Shown here: piece after piece, positions 23,352 to 33,692 of the stretch | Layout of the letters: every line of letters begins with the position of its first letter | Position numbering within the stretch: position 1 is the first letter of the stretch | Assembly: GCA_030278955.1 (NCBI GenBank) | Contig: JAOANR010000010.1 | Coordinates: 25,264,444 to 25,328,443, forward strand | Length of the DNA stretch: 64,000 bases | Direction of reading: 5' to 3' | Origin: Hygrophila difformis | Taxonomy: Eukaryota; Streptophyta; Magnoliopsida; Lamiales; Acanthaceae | Notes under the pieces: generated by a model | The model's database searches: none | The model's input: the letters and a program-made list of their open reading frames with translations, nothing else | What the model was told of the DNA's origin: nothing | Position numbers and translations under genes: made by a program

Positions 23352-25110
23352 GTAATTCATAAAATATTGTCTATGTTATCCTCTCTCTTGCAGGATCCGA
23401 GGTTGTGTAGTTTCACCGCACTGGGCTGCTCTTTATATTTATTTCTTCATCTCTTCTGATTCTTCAATTCACATCTTCATTGCCTGGAATAGTTAGCGCT
23501 CCTTTTCTAGAATGCAATAGTTTCAAGACATATCAGGAATCTCTGCTACGTTTAGTTTCTCCAATTTCCTCCAATTTGTCCTGTTTGCTTAAGGGTTATT
23601 TACTACTGGTTTTTTACTCGAAAGTATAAAATGCTTCAAGCTTATGGATCTTTCTTGGTTTCCCTTATTCTTCAGTGGAGAAAAAGAGTTCATTTTTTTC
23701 TCCCTTTTATCAAGTTTCCTATGATTTTTCATGAATAGATTGATCTCTTTATCAACATGTGGTCAAAGTGAGCCTTGTTACTTGGGAAGCTGCATTAGAC
23801 TTTTATCTCTATGAGACTGCTTATTTGACTCTCTGTTTTCTACCTTTTCTCTTTTTCATAAGCTTACTGGCAATTCCAGCAGACTTGGGTTCCTATCATC
23901 TTTGTGGAAACTATGTGATTCCCAATGCCTATCGATTTATTTGCTTTGTTGCTCAGACTTTGTATATTTGTGTTTTATTTTAATTCTTAAAGAAATAATA
24001 TTTGCAGTGTCACAACTCACAAGGATTAAACCTGTGAGAGGTTGTTATTGGACCTCCTTTCAATTACATATTCCATATGTATTTGAATCTAAGCCCAGTG
24101 CTTACCACAATCTTTTTTTTTCTGGATTTTCCTGTTATTCATAGAAGGAAGGAATTTTTACTGACATTTCCTGTATTTTCACATGTGGAAGCTAAAGCTA
24201 TAATTGTATGACTAAACCATAATCTGATCTTTGTCTACAGATGTCTAAATCAGCCCATCTGATCAATCTCAAATAAATCTGCTTGATTCAACAGATGTGA
24301 GTATAATCATTGCTGCTTATATATTCATTCGCTTACAGTGATCTGGTTCAAGCATTTAGCAAACTAAAAGACATAAAAGCCCAAAATAGAGGATATTGGT
24401 ACATGAATATGCTTATTTTCCACTGAGAATGTAACACGGATTGTCTTAAAAACCTATTATCCCGATTGCTTCCTCAGTTGATTACACTCACCCCCTACAT
24501 TCTCAGTTTAAATTTTGAAGAGAGCTTCATGTAAGATTGGCACTCACTTTCACAATTTCGAAACTACTGCTCTCCAGGTCTAGCTTGTGAGGATTCTCCA
24601 CTGTGTTTCTTGAATTATTCACTTCTGAAATTTTTTAGTGTGAAAGAAATCCTTTGTTTTGTATAAGTTATGTGCAGCATGTCACTACCTTCACTTAAGA
24701 TCTTGATTATTACCCTTAACCGTCATGTGTTTCCTTGTTTTGAAGTTAATCGCCAACAAAATAAAACGTTGCAAGACTGATTCATTTCTAGGGTTAGAAT
24801 TACCAAATCTTATTAGTTTTTCTGGCTTACTATCCCAGACAAACTAGAAACACGCAAAAAGAAGTGGTGAGGCATTTGTTTTTGCACTACATGATGACTT
24901 TTAAATTCACATTTAGAATATTTGTCACATCCCTGCATTGTTAATTACTGTAGCTCGCACGGCGTTCCCCTGACAAGCCTTCCATTCCCAACAGAAGCTT
25001 CTCCATGGTAAAACTACAACTATTATGAAAGTCTTTCTTACATGCTTTCACTGTCCCAATACAGAAACATTACATTTCTTATAAACGACCATTTCTCCCT
25101 TTTCCCCCAG
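23352..25110 (+). other. Intron-like T-rich DNA in the Helitron, no gene supported
   Basis: Short frames occur but none shows a recognisable motif. It probably consists of introns and flanks of the captured gene fragments. Confidence 0.45.
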
Positions 25111-25700
25111 CTAAAGTGTCTCCCGCCCAGCTTGACTTCAACTGGACAAATTGGCGCAACAACTGGTGAATTGCGGGGTGATGCTCCCAAAGGCTCAAAC
25201 CATGTCATGTGGACTATGCACACCGATTTCAGGTATCAATATGTTGAAACATGGTTCCGGAATATGGACAAACTCATTCATTACATGAATCTGGTTAGTC
25301 TTCATGTCGATTCATCCTTGACATGCATTTGTTGGTGAATGATTATAACTACCCTTTCCTTGTTTGAGATAGGTTTCTGGTTTACTTCTAATGTCCCTTT
25401 TTAGGTGGGATAGAATCGTATAAACAATTAAACTTGAAACCTGATCCACATGAACTAATGATAATGAATAAAAACTAACTTTGATCCACATGAACTAATG
25501 ATAATGAATAAAAACCAACTTTGTTTTACTCAGGGGTATAGCATGGATAAGTATATTTAGTCATTCATTCACACATTAATAATGTTGGATTGATTGTACT
25601 TTATTTATATTAAATGCTGTCTCTGAACCTTGCTACAGGCTGGCCTCTTAAACCTTGCTCGTCTTCTGGTCAAGCAAAACAACAGCTTTTGTGGCAAGTA
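25111..25700 (+). pseudogene. Second captured gene fragment, family not recognised
   Basis: An exon-like block at 25111-25293 follows a clean polypyrimidine-CAG acceptor and ends at CTG|GTTAGT. It is exactly 61 codons and reads through WTMHTDFRYQYVETWFRNMD and KLIHYMNL. A second block begins at 25638 after CTACAG and reads AGLLNLARLLVKQNNSFCGK before a stop. The composition looks like a folded protein and not repeat translation, but I cannot name the family. With SIN3 it would make the putative Helitron a carrier of pieces from two loci, unless both belong to one donor region. Confidence 0.45.
25440..25523 (+). repeat. Short tandem duplication (about 42 bp)
   Basis: A unit containing GATCCACATGAACTAATGAT and AATGAATAAAAAC-AACTTT occurs twice in tandem with one difference. 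It lies in intron-like DNA of the Helitron. Confidence 0.85.
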
Positions 25701-25958
25701 ACTCTGTTCAGAAAAAACACTGCCAAGAATTCAGCCTTTCACTCAATGCTACGATGCCATCGCCACACCACTGATGTTGCTTATTATCTATTCCCCTTGT
25801 GCTTGCTCCTGCTTTTTGTGTTCATCGTTGGATATGTTTCCCTTTAGATTGTATGACTTCTAACATTGTTGTTGACATGCCTTTGTCGCTTCTATGCACT
25901 GTTTTATTATCTATGAACTGATACTTATTACGTCCAAAGAAGGAATGTGCTAGAACCA

Positions 25959-26078
25959 TTGAAAAAGACCTTGATCCCATAAGAACCATTGAATGTGCTA
26001 TGAACTGATTCACTGCTGCGATTAAATGTAGATAATTCTGATATAAGAACCATTGAAGAAGACCTTGATCCCAAAATT
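25959..26078 (+). repeat. Interspersed short repeats AGAACCATTGAA
   Basis: AGAACCATTGAAGAAGACCT-like text with CTTGATCCCA occurs twice, and AGAACCATTGAATGTGCTA once between. The flanking DNA to 27180 is AT-rich and holds no supported gene. Confidence 0.6.
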
Positions 26079-27173
26079 ATTCTGTTATGGAGGTATGTGC
26101 TAGAAACTTTCCTGCTGGTTTGTTTCCCACATAAATATTGGTAATGTGGATAGAATTTTCTGGTTTTTCTTTTTGTTTGAATTTTTCCAGCTTTTCTAAA
26201 TTGTTTGCAATCAATGTAAAGAGTTATAACCATTGATAGCTCTTATGGAAAATTATATGAATAAAAAGTCTGAGGAAGCAAGAACTCACTTGGCATATTC
26301 AACACATATAGAAGATATTAAAAGATTAAGACAGGGTTGTTGTAAGATCAACTCTCTCTTTTCAATGGAACGAAATAAAGTAATCTATATCATCACATAT
26401 GCGCCAATTTGATGACATGAGACTGATGGTCATATCCTTGTTGTCAACCCTCTGTTTTCACGGAAAAATCACAGTATTTTCCTCTCTCCATGTTAGTACT
26501 CTAACCCAAACACATTAAAAGTTTTTCACTTTTTAATTGGTCAGTCTTCCCAATCATCGATGAAAGCATGGAATTGTACACAGGACACCATTCACTTTGC
26601 TTTTGTTTATTCTTTCATCTACTCCACTTTCACACCTTCCCTTCATACCATGTTCAATAAATCTGTGGCCACTAACCAGTTTTATGCGCCATTACAAAGC
26701 TTGGTGTGCCGGATTCAAATGACATCCCTTAAACCCTACTGCTCGGGTTTATTCAACTCACGTTGTGCCTCGCTTAACATTGCACTTGGTCAAAAAGAAA
26801 GCGTTAATATTTTCAAAAAATGGATGAAGCATTTAAGGTCTACAGCTTTACTACGCAAAATAACAAGATACCAATAACAACCACATAAGATAAAATTAAA
26901 TTACATTTACAAAGTATATATCATGTATTCCACTATTTTGCAAGTTTTACAAAATTTCTGCTCTATGTAAAATAAATCATACATTTACTCAATCAATAAT
27001 ATGTTATTCACCCGAAGAAACCCACGTACGCTTCCTCAGTCATTTATTCACCATTTTATATCATCTAAATTTGACTTACTTAGCTATGCGTACTTACCTT
27101 TAAAAAAAATAAGTATCATATAAAAAATTTCAGATACGCTTACCTACAATTATTTCTTTTCCCCCACGGGCGG

Positions 27174-27218
27174 TTGTACACCATCGGTGCGTTGTGCATT
27201 GCACAGCTTTTTAGCTAG
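27174..27218 (+). other. Helitron-like 3' terminus (hairpin plus CTAG)
   Basis: A GC-rich stretch with a short TGTGCA/TGCACA stem is followed by a T-run and terminal CTAG. The following T at 27219 would be the host base. Confidence 0.6.
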
Positions 27219-28075
27219 TATTTACATAATGGAGTAGTATTTATTTTGTTTATATATTTATTATAATTTATAAAAAAAAAAGGAGAAACGAAAAAGAAAA
27301 AGAAAAAGAAGATCAAAAATCAAAATTGAAATGAATTAGTCAAATGGGTATTGCAGGTGGGGCCCACAATGTCTTCTTCCCCAACTTTGCAAATTCAATT
27401 GGAGACGGGAAAAATTGGACAGCAGTAGCATTTCGCCGCCCACCTCCATCTCCGGTCATCATCGTCAACAGCTCCGGCGAATCTTCCTTCTCCATCCACC
27501 TCGTCGCCATCTCCATCACCGCCTACCATCACCTCCAGCTTCCTCCGGCCAAGACCCGCCACCATCTCCGGCCAACAAAACCCCAGCATTATCATCTCCA
27601 ACCTCCGGCCACACAGCTCTGCCACCATTCCATCAGGATCTCCATCGTCAACACCCCCGATTCCAGACTCCAAAGAGAAAACCGCCGTTGCTCCGGTCGT
27701 CTTCCCCATCAACTCCGGCGACCCCTCAACTCCCGCAAGCTTGCCGGACAACCGCAGCCGTGCCCCTCGACGACGCCAATCACTATCCCACGTCGTCTAC
27801 GACGCCAAGCTCCGCGTCGTCGCTGCATTCGAGAGCTACGATGTCAACCTCCGTCTCGCGTCGTCAAGTCTTCCTTCACGTCGTCCGGCCATCTTCCAAC
27901 CCCTACGACGCCAGCCGCTTCGCATCATCCCCTCCTCGGTTAGCGTCGTACCTCAAAGAGTCCAGCGTCGTCCATTGGAGAAAGTTCCGCGTCGTAGCGT
28001 CGTCCTGTTTTGTGTATTTGGCGTCGTAGTGGAAGAGAAAGGAATAATAGCCAAAAATGTCCCTTTTCTTTACCC
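27219..28075. other. GC-rich, CGTCGT-rich stretch of unknown origin
   Basis: 27344-28030 is C- and CCGG-rich inside AT-rich surroundings, giving long frames in several phases (for example 199 codons from 27344). Their Pro/Ser/Arg composition and overlap suggest they are not genes. From about 27750 to 28030 CGTCGT or ACGACG occurs about a dozen times, a motif shared with the palindrome array at 30646-30965. It may be the subterminal part of an old element. Confidence 0.45.
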
Positions 28076-28157
28076 TTTTGCCAAATCAATCCCCTCCGAA
28101 TTTTTGGCCCTTTTTAGTCCTCTCTGTTTGCTAATCCGAATCAATTTTGTCCTAAAT
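28076..28157 (-). repeat. Left arm of an 82-bp inverted repeat
   Basis: Its reverse complement aligns without gaps to 29545-29626, with about 11 mismatches in 82 (roughly 87 percent). Shared text includes GGCCAAAAATTCGG and GGATTGATTTG. The arms flank the F-box/LRR pseudogene. Confidence 0.85.
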
Positions 28158-28574
28158 ACATAATCTCTTTTTCTTAACTGATTGATACGAAATTAACTCA
28201 AAACCTTTACACCGTGGAGGGAGAAAAGTCAGCAGTCACCTCAACAGTCCATTTCATCCAAGTTTCTAAACCCGCCCGTTGATATGAAATTAAATTGGGT
28301 TTCGAGGACTACAAACTCTCACACAATAAAGTTGTTGCCCTTCTGCCCCCAAGAAATCACACCATGTAATGAAGGTTCATCGACCACATCATATGTTTTG
28401 GATAGAAAAGGCGGAAAGAGCTTCGAACAACGACTCCAACGGCTGCGGGGCACTTAAATCAGGTTTGGATTCGAATTCGGCGATGTTTGTTAGTTTCCAT
28501 TGTCAGTATATGGTGAATGAAGAATTTTCAAATTCCGAGAGTAAATGATCGTGAGAGCTGTGAGGAATAGCAAC

Positions 28575-29395
28575 TGTGATGAAGAAATTGTGGAAGATTT
28601 ACGAGCCCTAATTTTCAGTAAGATTCCCAATAATAGTTTTTGTTGGTTTGCAAGCGTGGATAAGTTTCGAGGGTATTATCAAATCATCTCTTCATGTTTT
28701 TGAGCCTGATCTTCTGCCCCAATTTCCTCTCAGGTTTCCCAATTTGTTCAAATTCTGCGATTTAGTTGAAATTTCCGATTCTCTTATCCATTTTCTAGCG
28801 AATTCATGCACTAAAATTCAAGTGCTTAACCTCAGTTACCATAAGGAAAGCGGTGTGTTTGTATATGTAAACGAAGGGGTTGATGATTTCGGCGACAGAC
28901 CCTTTGTCGTATCACGAAAAGATTCCCCAATTCGGAGACAGTTTTATCGAGGAAGAGGTACGGAATTGGGGGTGCAAAGGTTGCTTCATCGGGGAAATTT
29001 TCAGAGAAGCTGAAGGTTCTTGATTTAGGGTGGCACATTAGGGTTTCTAACGGGGGACTTGAATCTCTTGAGGATTGCATAATTTGAAGGTGCTGAATTT
29101 ACAAGGGGTGCAGCTGGATTACTGGTAGAGGTTTGGCATTCTTGGCCAATGGGCATATCTGTAAAACACTCAAGAGTTTGAAACTTGCAGAATGCGATCA
29201 GATGATGGTGTGATCTATCTTCAGGCAAATTGGGAGTTTGGTGAAGCTGAAATTGGCAGATTGTGGGCTAAAAGTGGGTGATTCCGATATTGGGACGGGC
29301 GTGGCAGTGATGAAGGCATTAAGGAAGCTAAATCTGTCGTGGTTAGTTTATGTGTTGGATGAATCTCTGGTCTTTCTAGCTTATGTGCAGCTTCG
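28575..29395 (+). pseudogene. Degenerate F-box/LRR protein pseudogene
   Basis: Pieces in different frames resemble a plant F-box/leucine-rich-repeat protein, the substrate-recognition part of SCF ubiquitin ligases. Near 28700-28850 it reads DLLPQFPLRFPNLFKF and FLANSCTKIQVLNLSY. Near 29230-29390 it reads LVKLKLADCGLK and ALRKLNLSWL, both typical LRR text. Frames change several times and stops intervene around 29010-29220. A weak F-box-like start may lie near 28575. No introns are seen. It sits between two 82-bp inverted repeats, so it may have been carried inside an element. Confidence 0.65.
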
Positions 29396-29544
29396 GGGAT
29401 AAAGAATGAGCAGATGTTTATAACGTGGGCTTCATCCCTTTGAAAAAACTTGCTACTTGGACTTTTTGAACCCAGTATGTGTCCAACATGACCTTGTTTT
29501 GTCATTTTCTTTTGCCATGTCACCTAATTTCAAGTCATTAGTGA

Positions 29545-29626
29545 ATTTAGGACTAAATTGGTCCGGATTAGCAAAGAAGGTGGACTAAATGGGGCCAAAA
29601 ATTCGGAAGGGATTGATTTGACAAAA
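29545..29626 (+). repeat. Right arm of the 82-bp inverted repeat
   Basis: It is the inverted partner of 28076-28157, 1387 bp apart. Confidence 0.85.
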
Positions 29627-30645
29627 AAGCAGGAAGAGAAAAAATGAAAGGATCACGTGAGACCCATCCCCAATTTTTATTTCAAATTCCCCATGTGCTA
29701 ATACAAATAGGGAGTCCAGGGACCTGAGGTCCCGCAGTACAAAAAATATTTTGTCTCTTCCTCCGGACCTCGTGCACCCATCCCTTATTGTGGATATTTC
29801 GAGTAGGCCCAAGGCCCATGTGACTAAGATTTCTTTACCCTATAAATAGCTGTCTTCCACTCCTTGAATTTTATTTTGCTTGAAGACAACAGTGGGTGGG
29901 AGCCTTTAATTTAGTGTAGTTAGCTTATTTTTATTTTTATGTAATGTAGTTTCCATCTAGCTTTAGTTTTAATTTCTTGTTCTTAATTTGTAAATGGGTT
30001 GTTAGATTTAGTTAGCCATCTTTTTTTTTTTTTTTTTTTTTTTACAGTTTCGTATTTGTTTTTTGGGGTTTGAAACACTTAATCAATGGGTGTTTGAACC
30101 ATATTTTGGTATTAATCAAGAAAATGTTCCCAAAAATATGAGATAGAGTTTATTCCATTGTTTTATGGCTTTATTTTGCTGTTTTGTTTTTATTTTGGTT
30201 ACTTGACCATGTTTTGGAATTTTAGTTAGATTTATATGCTTTCTTATATTAATAAATGCATAAATGTTTGATGTCCATCCCTTGGTGATTTATTAATGTA
30301 CTTTAGATTTTATTTTTGCTTAGTAGTTATTTTTATTATATTTTAGTTGTTATTCTTATTCTATTTTTTTTTTAGTTTTAGTGAGATAGATCTAACAAGT
30401 GGATGGCATTTGAGATGTTTGTGTATACTTAAAAATTTGAGGTACTTGAGAAATTTTTGGCATATACCACGTCGGGACACGCATAGTGTCATGGCATAAT
30501 TGGTTAATACCAACCAATGGACCTCAAACCTCATAAAAAACAATGCTCACATCGTGAGACTCACGTGATCACGACGTAACATTTTTCCTTCTCTCACGAC
30601 GGGAGTATGCCAAAATTTCTTCAAAAATTTCACAAAAATCCAATT
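29627..30645 (+). other. Non-coding DNA with a TATA-like box and poly-T run
   Basis: TATAAATAG at 29841-29849 is followed by transcribed-looking T-rich text, similar to the promoter part of an LTR or a gene leader. A run of over 20 T lies near 30021-30042. No coding frame is recognised and no LTR pair was found, so identity is unknown. Confidence 0.4.
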
Positions 30646-30965
30646 ACGACACAAAACTCACGACGTGGATCACGTCGTAATTTAATGTTTGACGTCGTAC
30701 CCCCCTCATTTTTACCGAACACTTCTGTAAAATTCCTACTTACGACGCTAGCCTCACGACATGATCCTAGGATCACGTCGTAATTTAATGACTAGCGTCG
30801 TAACCTCTCTATTTTTCAAAAATTTCTAAGTTCTGTCCCTACGATGCTAGACTCACGACGTGATCCTAGGATCACGTCGTAATTTCTCAGCCTAGCGTCG
30901 TAGCTTCTTATTCTCTAACCTACATGTACGATGCTAAACCTACGACGTGGTCTTAGGATCACGTC
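30646..30965. repeat. Tandem palindrome array, left part
   Basis: Units begin near 30646, 30741, 30840 and 30928. Each contains a dyad with half-site ACGACGTGATCCT meeting its own complement, flanked by a second inverted pair (ACGACGCTAG or ACGATGCTAG against CTAGCGTCGT). The core is a perfect 26-bp palindrome in unit 3 and near-perfect in the others. Unit 4 is split by the gypsy insertion and continues at 42371. Confidence 0.85.
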
Positions 30966-33408
30966 AGTAACACCCCGGATTTGATAACCCAGGCCGGGAT
31001 GTCACCGCCACATCTCTCTAGCAAGACACGGATTCTCCGAGCTTGCCAAAGAGATGCAAGGCTATAGGTATTGCAAAAAGATTTAAAAACAAGTCCGGAA
31101 TCTATGTAAAAATAATAATGAGTATCGTCCACACACAAAGTAGCAATAATAATATATCGCAGCGGAAAATATAAAGTGGGCCGACATGGCCAAAACTCGG
31201 GATTTACATGCCCGTTATGCAAGTATCATGAAAAGCGATAAAACAATGTTTAATAATTTCATCCCCCAATGCACATGCTATGCATTATCTCCGTACTCTG
31301 AAAGAAAGAGAAAAACAATAATTTTATCAGTATATAAAATACTGAGTAAGTCGATCCTAACATAGCAATAAAGGGATTTATTTAGATAATTTAAAATTTC
31401 ACTCCTAACATGCATTCACAAAATTTAAAGGAAAGATAATATTTTAATAGTGTACATGAACATGCATTTAATCCACAATAACAATTTAGTCATGATGCGA
31501 AATTTAAAGACATAATTTAAATGCATAATTTAAAGACATGCAAAAATAATTAAATACTTAAAAATATTAAATCTTTTATTTTCCCCGTTACGTAACCATT
31601 TCTCAGTGTTTTGTATAGCCGGTGATCCGGCGGCCGCAGCCGTATCTGCCATACCCAGTACCACTCCGGAGCCTCGAGAAATTCATACGGACAACCCGAG
31701 AGAGTAGGCCATGTATCTCCCGCCGATTGGCGTAATATCTCATCAAATTCTCTCGTCCATTATAGGCCCGAAGAGAAAGGCTAGAGGGGCACCCTGCAGA
31801 GCACTCACCCTCCACCAAGTATCTCATGTATCGTTTAGATTTAATGTATCGGGGTTTTTCAAAAGTATAGATGTATCGTATTTCAAATCCTTGATCGTTC
31901 GTTTCGAAATTTCAAAATCCTTCGATTTAAAAGTATCTTGGGTCACAGTTTGCGCCTTTTCAATTTAAAAATTCGGTTTAAGTCCGAAAAATCTGAAAAC
32001 TTCACAGTTAATGCAAAACACCCTAACGAACAACTTTCGTGTTTTAACATTTTCGAAATAAGTTGAGGAAACATGTCAAAAATCGATTTTATTATGCAAA
32101 CAGAAATCTGTCCGGACTCAGGTTTGACACAGTTCGAAAAATTGGCTTTTTGACATATCAAATGGACTCCAAAAATTCTGAAATTTTAACCACATATACC
32201 AGACATGATTATCTACAACTTTCATTTAGATTGTAAAGATCAAATCGGGCTACAAAATATAGAAACAAACTCACTAAGTTCGAACATGTTCATAGGCAGA
32301 TTTCAAACACGTTTTGTCAAAACAGTTTCTTTTCGATGCAATTTAAAATAGCAAATGTTAACGAAAATGTCTGAAATTTTTACACAACCTAGATTTATGT
32401 GTTAGGATTAAAAGTCTAGTTTTGAGTTTCTCAGATTGAATCCTCGAAATATGAGTTTTAGGCCGAATACAGAAACTGCGCAAGTTGGGGTTTTTAAGTT
32501 CGATTTTTACGTTTCGTTACATTACGCCTATACCGGACGCCCCTAAATCACCCGTATTGATATGGAAGGCTCAACTTACAGTGATAGGGAGTTTTGGTCG
32601 TCCTAAGGTCGCTGGCTCGTCTAAATTTGCTACGAACGGATCTCCTCAACGTCAAGCTTCCGACTTTGGCCACGGTTTCAAATCGGACGAAGAAATCCAA
32701 TGTTAGATCGAGTTTTCGGGTTCAAAAACTTAAATGGAAATCTATGAACGACTTACCACAGATTAGAACACTAGGGATCTTGTATTCCACGCCTCCTCCG
32801 TCGGTTTTCGTCGCCGGGAAGTGATCGGAAAGTCGTCGGGAAGTCGTCGGAAAGTGTTTTGGCTTTGGGGAGAGTTTGGGAGAGTAGAGGGTGATTTGTG
32901 ACTGATGAAAAGGGTGGGGACACAACCCTAGGTCGACCTTATTCTCCTTCCCCCGTCCAAAATCCACTTTCCAAAGTCGGGGGGTCGAATTATGGTAAGA
33001 AATCGCCGAAAACGCGCAAGTTTCCAAAACCTGTAGAGCCACGCGGGGTTGGCGCGCCTTTTGGCCAAACCCCGCCCGGCCAGCGCGCGGGACTCGCCTG
33101 GACTGCGGTCCGGGCGGGTCCGTGCGATCCGATCCGTCGGGTCTTTTTCTCCTCTCTTTCGGACTTCTATCCTTCCCCGTTTTCGCGCTCGATTTTCCGG
33201 GTCATTTTCGGATTATGCTTCTCATCATAAATTTATTCCGTCTCAATTCGATTTCATGCTTGAAATCCTAAGACCGTCGGTTTTGGTCCGTCGGGTTCTA
33301 ATTCGTCGTCCTTGGACTTCCGTGCATTTCCGCGTCTACGGGTTCTCGGAAACAAAACCCTATTGGATTGATTCATATTTTTATATTCTAAAATTTACGG
33401 GTATTACA
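30966..33408 (-). mobile_element. Gypsy 3' LTR (minus strand)
   Basis: This 2443-bp LTR is very similar to 39877-42370. It lacks a 45-bp tandem duplication seen in the other copy. Confidence 0.95.
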
Positions 33409-33422
33409 GTCTACCCCCCTTA
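33409..33422 (-). other. Gypsy polypurine tract adjoining the 3' LTR
   Basis: On the minus strand CTTAAGGGGGGTAGAC runs into the LTR start TGTAATACCC. Just before it is TTCGAGGACGAAGTTGG, the usual text before this tract in plant gypsy elements. Confidence 0.85.
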
Positions 33423-33665
33423 AGAACCAACTTCGTCCTCGAAGTTGCACTTCATCCTCTCGCGAGTTCGGGAATTGTTTGATTAAGCGATTGTATTATT
33501 GTGTGTCGTTGTTTGTTATTATTTGACTGAACCCAGAATTGAAATTTCCGAGTTGCCTACGTACCCCGTGAAGGGATCAAGTCATTACGTAGTTCAAAAC
33601 AATTTGAATTTGTTTCTTTGGGGTACAAAGTATTCGTACAAAACATCCGGGAATATTCGGGTTGT

Positions 33666-33686
33666 CACATCCTCCCCCTCTTAAGA
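33666..33686 (-). other. Second polypurine-like tract, 250 bp upstream
   Basis: On the minus strand CTTAAGAGGGGGAGGATGTG, then ACAACCCG, follows just seven bases after the pol stop. It looks like a polypurine tract joined to the first bases of a different LTR (TGTGACAACCC). The stretch between it and the real tract (33423-33660) has no gene. Confidence 0.7.
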
Positions 33687-33692
33687 TTACAG

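Larger units (their letters stand above)
14023..27218 (+). mobile_element. Putative non-autonomous Helitron carrying gene fragments
   Basis: The left end begins TCTCTATATATTATAAGAGA after an A, followed by a GCCGTCGGATCC motif, as in many plant Helitrons. The right end is CTAG (27215-27218) followed by T, about 12 bases after a short hairpin (TGTGCA and TGCACA near 27194-27206). Helitrons insert between A and T and leave no target duplication, which fits. Inside are SIN3 exons, another gene fragment and a whole copia element; without the copia the unit is about 6.5 kb. No Rep/helicase ORF is present. The pairing of these two ends is inferred. Confidence 0.6.

Noticed and set aside
27344..28163. 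Three overlapping plus-strand frames of 140-204 codons
   Set aside because: All three phases are open together because the DNA is C-rich; Pro/Ser/Arg text with no family similarity that I can recognise.
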